Positions 28,141 to 36,069 of a stretch of DNA of 54,842 nucleotides are shown here, in pieces. Under the pieces are notes generated by a model that ran no database searches, was not told the DNA's origin, and saw only the letters and a program-made list of their open reading frames with translations. The position numbers and the translations under genes are program-made. Source of the stretch: Magnetococcales bacterium (lineage in GTDB: Bacteria; Pseudomonadota; Magnetococcia; Magnetococcales; UBA8363); assembly GCA_015232645.1 (NCBI GenBank), contig JADFZF010000003.1:1-54842 (forward strand), in the 5' to 3' direction. How positions within the stretch are numbered: the first letter of the stretch is position 1; every line of letters begins with the position of its first letter.

Positions 28141-30903
28141 TCAGCGCACGCCTGCCAACCGCAATACCTGATCCGCCTCCCGAGTCATACCCCGAATCAG
28201 GAGCAGTTCCACATAGTCCGCCTTGAGTTTGGCGTCCCCCGGTTGTTCGCGCATCAAGGCTCCATAACCTTTTAATGCCTCCGACCACCGACCGATACGT
28301 TCCCAGATTCGCGTCTGGGTGACCCGTATTGAAAATGGAGGATGTTGCAGCGATGCTATCTTGTCCAAGGCCTTGAGATAAAAAGGTTTAGCCTTTTCGA
28401 CCATTCCGAGGGATCGATAGACCTCGGCCAGATAAAAATAGGGCTCATGATTATCATCATGGTGTCCCAGGTAGCGACCAAGGAAGGCGACGACTTGCTC
28501 CCATTCCCCGGAATAAAAAGCCATGTATCCCAGTCGTTTCAGAGCCTTCTCGTCATCCGGGTCCAGTTTGATGATGTTTTGATAGATATTTTTTGCCACT
28601 TTATGCAAGTTGTTTTCCTCGGCGATGGTGGCCAGGGAGTGGAGTCTTGAGGTTGATGAGGGAACGGCAGCCTCGGCAACGATAAGCTCTTCGACCCTTG
28701 AGGTGGTTTTGGTCGAGGTCAGCGCCCGCAACAAGGCTTCGGTCAAAGCAGGGTGTTGTCCAGGGCCCCTGTTTCGGAGTTCGGCCAAGGCCACCGCCTG
28801 TGGCGCCGCCCCGACCCCGGACAGTATCGTCACCCAAGCCGGAAGGGAGGAGTCATCCGCCCTGCGGGCACGTTGCAGCAGCCAATCCATGGCAAACGGA
28901 TCGGGCCGCGGCCCCAGGATATACAATAATTGCGCCATCTCCGGGCTATCGACAGCGACCGTCTCGGCGGCATCCAGAAAGGCCCGGAGGCCCATATTTC
29001 TTTCCCCGACCTCCAGGGCGAGCCTACCGTATTCCCGACGCAAATCCGGGGGCAGTTGCTGTGCCGGGGGGCCGAGATGTTCTTTAAGGATGGCCAATAC
29101 TTCCTGCCGCACCGGTTGTTTATCCCGCCAAGTGGCCATGACCAACTCTTCGTAAAAATTTTTTCCATTGGCATCCAGATACCGGCGGACAGGCTGCAGC
29201 CGACGCAGCGCGGTCATTGTTTGTCCTTCGGCGCGGTTGAGCCTGGCCCACAGGATGGTTCGTTCCAAGGCTTCTCTGGTGGGCGGGGATGGGGTGGAGG
29301 TGGTTGAGAAGTCCGGAGGGAGGGGATCCAAGCGGGTCAGAACCTCCCGAGCCAAAACAAGTTGTCCCGAGTCCAACGCCCGATGAACCAAGTCATCGAG
29401 AAAAGCGTGTGCCAATTGCGATCGGGCTTGGATCCAGGCGATGCAGTCCTGCTGTCGCCCCGCCACCCCGGCCAGAAGAAGAATCCGAGCCGCGGCCAAG
29501 GCGTCGGTCTTGATTGTCTGACCGACCTGGTCAAAAAAAACAAGACCACCCTGGGTATCGTCGATCTGGATAAAATATCGGGCCAGTTCCCGAAATACCT
29601 CTGGTGGCGGGTGTTGCGGCTCCCGGGCCATGGCCATCAGGATTTCTCCCCCTTCACGCCAGCGGCCAAGCTTGAGGAAAAGCGATGCAAGACGCAAACG
29701 CCATTCCGGTTCCAACTCCCCCTTCCGGCCCAGCTCAAGCCAAGAGTTCAGTTCATCCGCCCTGACACCGGCATGAAGGAGCAATTCAGCCGCAAGCACC
29801 GGATGACCAAGCAAAAATGGCCGATCAAGAGATTCCAATACCAGGCGGGAACTGAAGGGACCAGCACTCAGCACTGCCTGTTCGCCGACGAGGCGTTGCA
29901 ACCAAACAGGTCGCTCTCCTTCAGGAAGGATGGTCATGACGCGGATGGCTTGGCCAAATCGATTCGATTTGACAGACAGTTCCGCCAAAAGGGCCACCCC
30001 GGTCGCCGACAGACGTTTTTGCCGAAGGCGGTCCGATAACAATGGCAACGCCAGTTTTTGTCTTCCGGAGATGGCGGCGATCCGACCCCATTGAATCAAG
30101 ACCCGATCGGAGGTGGGGAGTCGCCGCCGCAACTCTTCCACCCATGACCATGCCAGCTCGGCAGACTCTCCCTGCTGAAGCAATTCGCCGATCATTTCTG
30201 CCGTGGACTCATCAACCTGGCCATTGAGCCAGGAACGGGCCTCATCCAGAGCCTCTTCTTTGTGCCCAAGTTTGAGCAGAGAGTAGACCAGCATCTTCAG
30301 ACTTTTCCCATCCAATTCCCGGCGATGTCGGGATTTCATGTCCCTCAAGGTATCGACCACCTTTTGGAATTCCCCTTCGGCCATGAAAACTTTGGCAAGA
30401 TCCCGATACCCCCCCACATGATGAGGATGGCGTTGGATAATCTCCTTAAGGATTGGTATCTGTTTTTCGGAATTGCCGGAAAAATCATGTAAATTGCTCA
30501 GTTGTTGCAGCACCTCCAGGGATGGCTGCAAACGATGGATCTCCTCCAGGTTGGCCAGGTAATCGCTTTCCCTTTGGGCGTATTGATAGAGTTTTCCCAA
30601 TTCCTTGCGGCCATCCAGGTCACGGGGGTATCGGACCAGATGCTTTTCCAAAACCAGGATGGCTTGATCGACCTTGCCATTCAACTGGTACAGATTGGCC
30701 AGGATCAGGACGGACGGTGGGGACAGATCCGTATGTTCTTCCAACTGTCCTTCCATTAATTCCAATGCCCGGCCATAATCATGATCGCGCAGGTAGATCA
30801 ACGCCAAAGTATCCATTGACGGCAGAAGCAGATAACCCAAGGCTATGCCGGCCAGGCTCAGAATCAGGCCTATGAGGTAGTAACGCGCCATCACCCAATC
30901 CAC
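28141..30903 (-). CDS. Membrane-anchored TPR scaffold protein, PelB/PelE-like
   Basis: This is a 920-residue protein. One N-terminal membrane segment (about residues 8-28) is followed by almost continuous helical TPR-like repeats, clearest at 60-230 and 760-915 (for example LDPDDEKALKRLGYMAFYSGEW). No beta-barrel or catalytic domain is visible. Only 17 bases separate its start from the divergent hydrolase gene. Pseudomonas PelB has an N-terminal anchor and about 850 residues of TPR before an outer-membrane barrel, and PelE is a smaller TPR membrane protein. Beside PelA-like genes this protein could be a barrel-less equivalent. That is inference; TPR repeats alone are not diagnostic. An in-frame ATG at 30891 is another possible start. 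Confidence 0.75.
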   Translation of the reverse strand: MDWVMARYYLIGLILSLAGIALGYLLLPSMDTLALIYLRDHDYGRALELMEGQLEEHTDLSPPSVLILANLYQLNGKVDQAILVLEKHLVRYPRDLDGRKELGKLYQYAQRESDYLANLEEIHRLQPSLEVLQQLSNLHDFSGNSEKQIPILKEIIQRHPHHVGGYRDLAKVFMAEGEFQKVVDTLRDMKSRHRRELDGKSLKMLVYSLLKLGHKEEALDEARSWLNGQVDESTAEMIGELLQQGESAELAWSWVEELRRRLPTSDRVLIQWGRIAAISGRQKLALPLLSDRLRQKRLSATGVALLAELSVKSNRFGQAIRVMTILPEGERPVWLQRLVGEQAVLSAGPFSSRLVLESLDRPFLLGHPVLAAELLLHAGVRADELNSWLELGRKGELEPEWRLRLASLFLKLGRWREGGEILMAMAREPQHPPPEVFRELARYFIQIDDTQGGLVFFDQVGQTIKTDALAAARILLLAGVAGRQQDCIAWIQARSQLAHAFLDDLVHRALDSGQLVLAREVLTRLDPLPPDFSTTSTPSPPTREALERTILWARLNRAEGQTMTALRRLQPVRRYLDANGKNFYEELVMATWRDKQPVRQEVLAILKEHLGPPAQQLPPDLRREYGRLALEVGERNMGLRAFLDAAETVAVDSPEMAQLLYILGPRPDPFAMDWLLQRARRADDSSLPAWVTILSGVGAAPQAVALAELRNRGPGQHPALTEALLRALTSTKTTSRVEELIVAEAAVPSSTSRLHSLATIAEENNLHKVAKNIYQNIIKLDPDDEKALKRLGYMAFYSGEWEQVVAFLGRYLGHHDDNHEPYFYLAEVYRSLGMVEKAKPFYLKALDKIASLQHPPFSIRVTQTRIWERIGRWSEALKGYGALMREQPGDAKLKADYVELLLIRGMTREADQVLRLAGVR

Positions 30904-30920
30904 TCGGTCAAACCAAAACC

Positions 30921-31772
30921 ATGCCCCGCCACCTCTTGTTCAATCTTGTCCCGTCCATCATGTCGCTCATGCTCGCTTTTTCATGGCCAAGCCACGCCCA
31001 AGCCAATTCCTGGGTGGCCTATTACTCAGACTCTGAACCTGAAACCCGTTTCGAATCCTTTCGTCTGATCGTTTTCGACACCATGTTCCATCCGCCGCTG
31101 CAACGATTGAAAGAACGGGGAAAGACGATTTTAGGTTATTTAAGCCTGGGAGAAGTGGAAAATCATCGCCGTCATTTTGCCTGGGCCAAGGAAAAAAACC
31201 TGTTGTTGATGGAAAACAAAAACTGGCCGGGCAGCTATTTTGTTGATGTCAGAAATCCGCAATGGACCGAAATGATTCTGGAAGCCGTCATGCCGGAAAT
31301 TTTGCAACAAGGCTTTCGAGGCATTTTCGTTGATACCATGGACAATCCCGGGTACCTGGAGGATCTGGATCCAGAACGATTTCGCGGCATGCGCCAGGGA
31401 GGAATCGATCTGATCAAGGCATTGCATCGGCATTATCCCCACATTCCCATCATGATCAATCGAGGTTTCGACCTTTTGGACCATCTGCTTTTCGATATCG
31501 ATATGATTTTGGTCGAATCCATCCGCAGCCATTACGATACCACCACCCAAAAATACGTATCGACCCCCGATGCCGACTATGAGGCGCATCTGAGAAAATT
31601 ACGACGTTTCAAGGAGATCCGCTCTCGGATCGAGCTGTATTCTCTCGACTATTGGGATCCAGCCGATCCGGTGGGCATCGCCTCCATCTATCGCCAGCAA
31701 CGCAGCCACGGGTTGATACCCTACGTCGCGACCAGGGAGTTGAACCGACTTGTACCCGAGCCGCGTCCATGA
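30921..31772 (+). CDS. Secreted endo-alpha-1,4-polygalactosaminidase-like hydrolase (GH114/TM1410 type)
   Basis: This is a 283-residue exported protein with a signal peptide (about residues 1-28, ending SHAQA). The barrel fold of the GH114-like family is recognised by WVAYYSDS, GYLSLGEVE, GIFVDTMDN with its conserved Asp, MINRGFDLL, ILVESI and YSLDYWDP. Known relatives cut galactosamine-rich polysaccharide; the N-terminal domain of PelA belongs here. The stop codon overlaps the next start as ATGA, so the deacetylase is coupled to it. The two together equal the domain order of full-length PelA. No ribosome site is obvious before ATG 30921. Confidence 0.8.
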   Translation: MPRHLLFNLVPSIMSLMLAFSWPSHAQANSWVAYYSDSEPETRFESFRLIVFDTMFHPPLQRLKERGKTILGYLSLGEVENHRRHFAWAKEKNLLLMENKNWPGSYFVDVRNPQWTEMILEAVMPEILQQGFRGIFVDTMDNPGYLEDLDPERFRGMRQGGIDLIKALHRHYPHIPIMINRGFDLLDHLLFDIDMILVESIRSHYDTTTQKYVSTPDADYEAHLRKLRRFKEIRSRIELYSLDYWDPADPVGIASIYRQQRSHGLIPYVATRELNRLVPEPRP

Positions 31773-34141
31773 GACTGTTTCGGTTGATTCTATGCGCTAC
31801 TTATGCAACTTTTTTGCTATCGGCGGCAAAAGCGAATGCCGAAGCCCCCCCCGTTTCGATTCCTCGTACCATACTGGCGTTTTATGATTCCAAACTCAAT
31901 AACGGCGAGGCCTGGTTCGGCCGCACCCATAAGTTTGCGGAAATGCCACTCAATTACCTTGGTTTGCGCCTGCGCTACATCGATACTCGGCAACCGCTCC
32001 CCGAATTGTCGAGCCTGTCCGATATCCGGGGGGCGATCATTTGGAGCAGAACCAATCAGATCGAAGATCCAGAAGCTTTTCTTGAATGGGCTACCCGATT
32101 CGTGAAGTCCGGAAAACGCCTGGCCTTGATCGGTGCCCCACCCTGGTCAACCAACCTCAGGGGGATTCCGCCGTCGGGCATCCTGACCGCGACTTTCTGG
32201 CAGACCTTTGGTTTTTCCTATCGTGATCAATGGGTCTCCTTTACCCATGACATGGAAATCATTCGTCAGGATCCCGAGGTGATCGGATTCGAGCACCAAC
32301 TACCCAAACCATTGCCGAGTTATCAGGAAATCCTGCCCGACAGCCCTGATGCTCAATTACACCTTCTGGTTCGTCGGGGTGGGACGGAAAAACAAGAGCA
32401 TGTCCTGGTGGCCACCACACCTCGGGGTGGTTTTATCGCCGCAGACTATGCGATCTATATGGACCAGGATCCCTTCGAGGATCATCAGTTTGTTCAGTGG
32501 ATCATCAATCCTTTCGAGTTTTTCCGACTTGCCTTTGCCACCGACGATCTGCCCAAGGCGGATGTCAGTACCTTGTCCAATCGTCGACTCTACTACAGCC
32601 ATATCGACGGCGATGGATTGCGTAATCTGACCGAAGTCAAACCCTACAACGATAAACGAATGACTGTCGCCGAGGTCATTCTTGAAGAAATTATCAAGAA
32701 GTATCCTGATCTTCCGGTTACTTTTGCACCGGTTGTCGGCGACATCGATCCCAACTGGTACGGTTCCGACCGTCATCTCTCCATCGCCAGAGCGCTCTTG
32801 GCCCCCCCCCACGTCGAGGCAGGCAATCATACCTTGAGCCATCCTCTGGACTGGGGTTTTTTCGAAAACTTCGACCCCGTTCGCGAAATTCCTTATCTAA
32901 AAAACTATCCGGAACGGGAGGATTCTCTATTGGCGAACAATATTTTAAGTTTTTTTGGTTTCAAAAAACACCGCCCATCCCATCATTTTGATGCCGCCAT
33001 GGGGAAGGAAGGGGAAGAAGAGGATGGCCAGGAAAACAGAGACTCGACACTGAAGAAAGAACGTTACAGCGATTACAAGACTCCCCGATCCTACGCCAGC
33101 AAACCATTTAATCTGCATGAGGAAATCGAAGGATCGAACGCGACCATCAAGAAGCTGCTACCGACGAACAAGGAGATCAAACTACTGCAATGGTCGGGAA
33201 ATACCTTGCCGTTCAAAGAGGCCCTACAGATGACCCGCGGGGCGGGAATGAGAAATATCAACGGCGGTAATACTCGTTTTGATGGCAAATTTCCATCGGT
33301 GGCCTGGATTGCCCCGCTAGGCCGGAGTGTGGCGGGGGAGTGGCAGTGTTATGCCTCCTCAAGCAATGAAAACACCTATACTAATTTATGGACCGAGCAA
33401 TTTTCCGGTTTTCAATATTTGATCCATACCATCAAAAACACGGAAACTCCCAGAAGATTGATTCCATTCAATATTTATTATCACCTGTATTCCGGAGAAA
33501 AGCTGGCCAGCCTGAATGCCTTGAAAAACAATCTGAATTATGCCCGTTCGCAATCCCTGGCGCCGGTAGAAGCGAGTTATTATTCGGCGATTGCCGATGG
33601 GGCCATCCAGGCCAATTTTGTCCGATTGCCCTCCGGGGCGGTAGAGGTTCATGATCGGGGCCAGCTGCAAACCATTCGTTTTGATCGCTCCACCTTGAAG
33701 CAAATCGATCTGACCCGTTCCAGGGGGGTGACGGGTCAACGCCATTTTCAAGGCAGCCTGTACGTCGCCCTGGATCAGGAGGTCGCCGTCCCCGAGATCA
33801 TGATTGTCCCCTATCTGACCCCTGCCAAACCGCCGCCATCGCCGCTGCCTTATCTATTGGAAGGTCGTTGGCGCATTTTTGGCCTGAAACCACTGGCATC
33901 CCAAGGGTTTGAATTTTATGCCCATGGCTATGGTTGGGGCGATATGACCTGGTATGTTCCCCAATGGGGAAGTTACTCCGTGACCGTCTATGACCTTCAG
34001 GAAAAACCTCTGTTGCAACAGCGAGCGGTGAGTACGGATGATGATGGTTTGATCCGGTTGAATCTTTCGGTTTCGGCCATGGACAAGGTACGGATCGTTG
34101 TTTCATGGCAAAATGGGGTGGACGGCTATGATCGTCGGTAG
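31769..34141 (+). CDS. PelA-like polysaccharide deacetylase
   Basis: This is a 790-residue exported protein with a signal peptide (LILCATYATFLLSAAKANA). Residues 30-265 resemble the flavodoxin/reductase-like spacer of PelA. The deacetylase domain begins with YYSHIDGDG (Asp280 and Asp282), and the metal-binding pair His354/His358 stands in GNHTLSHP. These match the catalytic Asp and HxxxH motif of PelA (CE18). A charged insertion (about 410-440, rich in Glu/Lys) follows, and the C-terminal 130 residues form a beta-rich, carbohydrate-binding-like domain. It should deacetylate an N-acetylhexosamine polymer in the periplasm. The start at 31769 overlaps the hydrolase stop (ATGA). A C9 run at 32812-32820 is read through intact. 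Confidence 0.85.
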   Translation: MRLFRLILCATYATFLLSAAKANAEAPPVSIPRTILAFYDSKLNNGEAWFGRTHKFAEMPLNYLGLRLRYIDTRQPLPELSSLSDIRGAIIWSRTNQIEDPEAFLEWATRFVKSGKRLALIGAPPWSTNLRGIPPSGILTATFWQTFGFSYRDQWVSFTHDMEIIRQDPEVIGFEHQLPKPLPSYQEILPDSPDAQLHLLVRRGGTEKQEHVLVATTPRGGFIAADYAIYMDQDPFEDHQFVQWIINPFEFFRLAFATDDLPKADVSTLSNRRLYYSHIDGDGLRNLTEVKPYNDKRMTVAEVILEEIIKKYPDLPVTFAPVVGDIDPNWYGSDRHLSIARALLAPPHVEAGNHTLSHPLDWGFFENFDPVREIPYLKNYPEREDSLLANNILSFFGFKKHRPSHHFDAAMGKEGEEEDGQENRDSTLKKERYSDYKTPRSYASKPFNLHEEIEGSNATIKKLLPTNKEIKLLQWSGNTLPFKEALQMTRGAGMRNINGGNTRFDGKFPSVAWIAPLGRSVAGEWQCYASSSNENTYTNLWTEQFSGFQYLIHTIKNTETPRRLIPFNIYYHLYSGEKLASLNALKNNLNYARSQSLAPVEASYYSAIADGAIQANFVRLPSGAVEVHDRGQLQTIRFDRSTLKQIDLTRSRGVTGQRHFQGSLYVALDQEVAVPEIMIVPYLTPAKPPPSPLPYLLEGRWRIFGLKPLASQGFEFYAHGYGWGDMTWYVPQWGSYSVTVYDLQEKPLLQQRAVSTDDDGLIRLNLSVSAMDKVRIVVSWQNGVDGYDRR

Positions 34142-34300
34142 CCATTGGTTGGGATTGAAAGTCGATTGGAACCATGGGATCGGCTTCAGGCTGTCCGCCG
34201 AGTGGGGGCAGCAAAACTTATTTCCAGAAAAACAATCGGGTGTTGATTTGTCCGTCGAATTATGGCACCAAGACCGACACGGCATCCGTGAGGAGAGGGC

Positions 34301-34852
34301 ATGGGGAAGGGGTTATTCAAAATCGGTATGACGGGACTGCTTTTGACCGGGATCCCCGGCCAATGGCTATTTGCGACGCCCATCCCGGCATCCCCGTTCG
34401 TGGTGGTTCCCCCTGGAGGCCCGGACAAGTGTCTCTCGTGCCATGGATGGCGACAACCGGATCCGACCCCACGAACATTGAAAAAACCCCACGATACCAT
34501 CGTGTTGACCCATTGGCCGCAACCGGGCCCATGGTGCGGCCAATGCCATGACCTGAAGCAACCACGGCGATTGTTTTTATACAACGACCAGTCGGTGGAC
34601 TTTAGGGAAGGGTATCGGCTGTGTGGTCAGTGTCATGGGGCCAAGGTCACGGACTGGATGTTCGGGGCCCATGGCAAACGGGTGACCGATTGGCGGGGAC
34701 CGCGCAAAATTCAGGCCTGTCGCGTCTGCCACGATCCCCATCAACCCCAAACCAAACCTGTGGTTCCATCGGCCCCCCCAGCCCCTCCCGGGACCAGTCG
34801 GGAATGGAATCCGGTGGTGCCGCCAACTCATACGCTGGCCACCTCCCCATGA
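34301..34852 (+). CDS. Periplasmic tetrahaem cytochrome c
   Basis: This is a 183-residue protein with a signal peptide (about residues 1-25) and four CXXCH haem-c sites: C44-H48, C79-H83, C108-H112 and C140-H144. Additional histidines could serve as distal ligands. The tail is Pro/Thr-rich. GGAGAGG precedes ATG 34301, and the stop overlaps the ferredoxin start as ATGA. The pair resembles the cytochrome-plus-iron-sulfur halves of DsrJ/DsrO, Nrf or Qrc-type quinone-linked complexes. It would pass electrons between a periplasmic partner and the iron-sulfur protein. Exact complex unknown. Confidence 0.85.
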   Translation: MGKGLFKIGMTGLLLTGIPGQWLFATPIPASPFVVVPPGGPDKCLSCHGWRQPDPTPRTLKKPHDTIVLTHWPQPGPWCGQCHDLKQPRRLFLYNDQSVDFREGYRLCGQCHGAKVTDWMFGAHGKRVTDWRGPRKIQACRVCHDPHQPQTKPVVPSAPPAPPGTSREWNPVVPPTHTLATSP

Positions 34853-35775
34853 GTCCCGACCCTCTTTCCCCTCACGGCCACCGACGCCGTACCTTGCTCC
34901 GAGGGTTGGCAGCGGTCGCTGGTGCCGCTTCCGCTACTGCCGCCGCGGTGGAAACCGAGGGACCTTCCTCCTGGGCGGATGCCTTGGATCGCCTGTTACA
35001 ACAACATTTCGTCAGGATGTCCGCCTCCGAGGTTCAACAGGCCTTACGTCGAATCGAACGCGAAGCCCTGCGGCAACACCGAATCCACCTACAATGTGAT
35101 GCCACACAACCGCTGGATCAAGTCCGTTTTGCCCAAGCCTTGAATCTGGCGGTGTGCAAAGGGAGCCGTCGTTGTGTCGAAGCATGCGTGCGGGAAAATA
35201 ATTGTGGGCGTGGTGGTGCCCTGGAAAATATTCGCGTCCTATCCTTGATGGGAATGACAACGGAGTTGGAACAGGCCAATCCTTACTTCAATCCCCCCCT
35301 GGTCCCGGAACCGGGGCAACGATATCTGCCGATAAGTTGCCAACAGTGTGACCACCCGCCCTGTGTTCAGGCCTGTCCGGTTACCGCCACCTGGAAGGAA
35401 CCCGATGGCATCGTCGTCATCGACTACGACTGGTGCATCGGGTGTCGATACTGTAGCGTGGCCTGCCCCTATGGTGCTCGACATTTCAACTGGAGCCAGC
35501 CGCACATTCCCGCTGACGATTACCAACCCATCACCGATTACCTGGGCAATCGCCCCCGGATCGGAGGCGTGATGGAAAAATGTACCTTTTGCCTGCAACG
35601 AACCCGGAAAGGGTTGCTTCCCGCCTGCCTGGAGGCCTGCCCGACCGGGGCGCGCATCTTTGGCAATCTGCTGGACCCCAGTTCCGAAATTCGTTACGTT
35701 CTGGAACATAAATCGGTCTTCCGGCTTAAAGAAGAGTTGGGAACTTCTCCAGGTTTCTGGTATTTTACTGGGTAG
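34849..35775 (+). CDS. Tat-exported four-cluster ferredoxin subunit (DsrO/NrfC/PsrB-like)
   Basis: This is a 308-residue iron-sulfur protein. The N-terminus HRRRTLLRGLAAVAGAA looks like a Tat signal. Four cysteine groups follow: CKGSRRCVEACVRENNC, CQQCDHPPCVQACP, CIGCRYCSVACP and CTFCLQR...CLEACP, each able to bind a [4Fe-4S] cluster. In known complexes such a subunit docks on an NrfD/PsrC-type quinol membrane protein, but no membrane subunit or molybdopterin catalytic subunit is adjacent. ATG 34849 overlaps the tetrahaem cytochrome stop. The frame is open upstream, but only this start yields a Tat signal. It may serve a partner encoded elsewhere. Confidence 0.85.
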   Translation: MSPDPLSPHGHRRRTLLRGLAAVAGAASATAAAVETEGPSSWADALDRLLQQHFVRMSASEVQQALRRIEREALRQHRIHLQCDATQPLDQVRFAQALNLAVCKGSRRCVEACVRENNCGRGGALENIRVLSLMGMTTELEQANPYFNPPLVPEPGQRYLPISCQQCDHPPCVQACPVTATWKEPDGIVVIDYDWCIGCRYCSVACPYGARHFNWSQPHIPADDYQPITDYLGNRPRIGGVMEKCTFCLQRTRKGLLPACLEACPTGARIFGNLLDPSSEIRYVLEHKSVFRLKEELGTSPGFWYFTG

Positions 35776-36069
35776 CGGGGTGCGAATAAGATGGCCGATG
35801 AAATAGCCTTCTATTGATGATGGCATACATTTTTTTTTAAATGCCACGAGAATATCGCCCCCGGGGGGATGTGAGGCGCTGCATTGATACTGGAAATGAT
35901 CCGGAGGTGAACAAACGGGTTTTTACCCTCCTATTCACGACCATGCAAACTCCGACAATAAAAAGTTCTTTTGGGAAGAGTATTGACCAATCATCTCCCT
36001 GCCCATGAACCAATCCCAACCACTCCAATCCGAATGTACTGATCCTCGCTTCCGATCGGGAGTGCCAGA

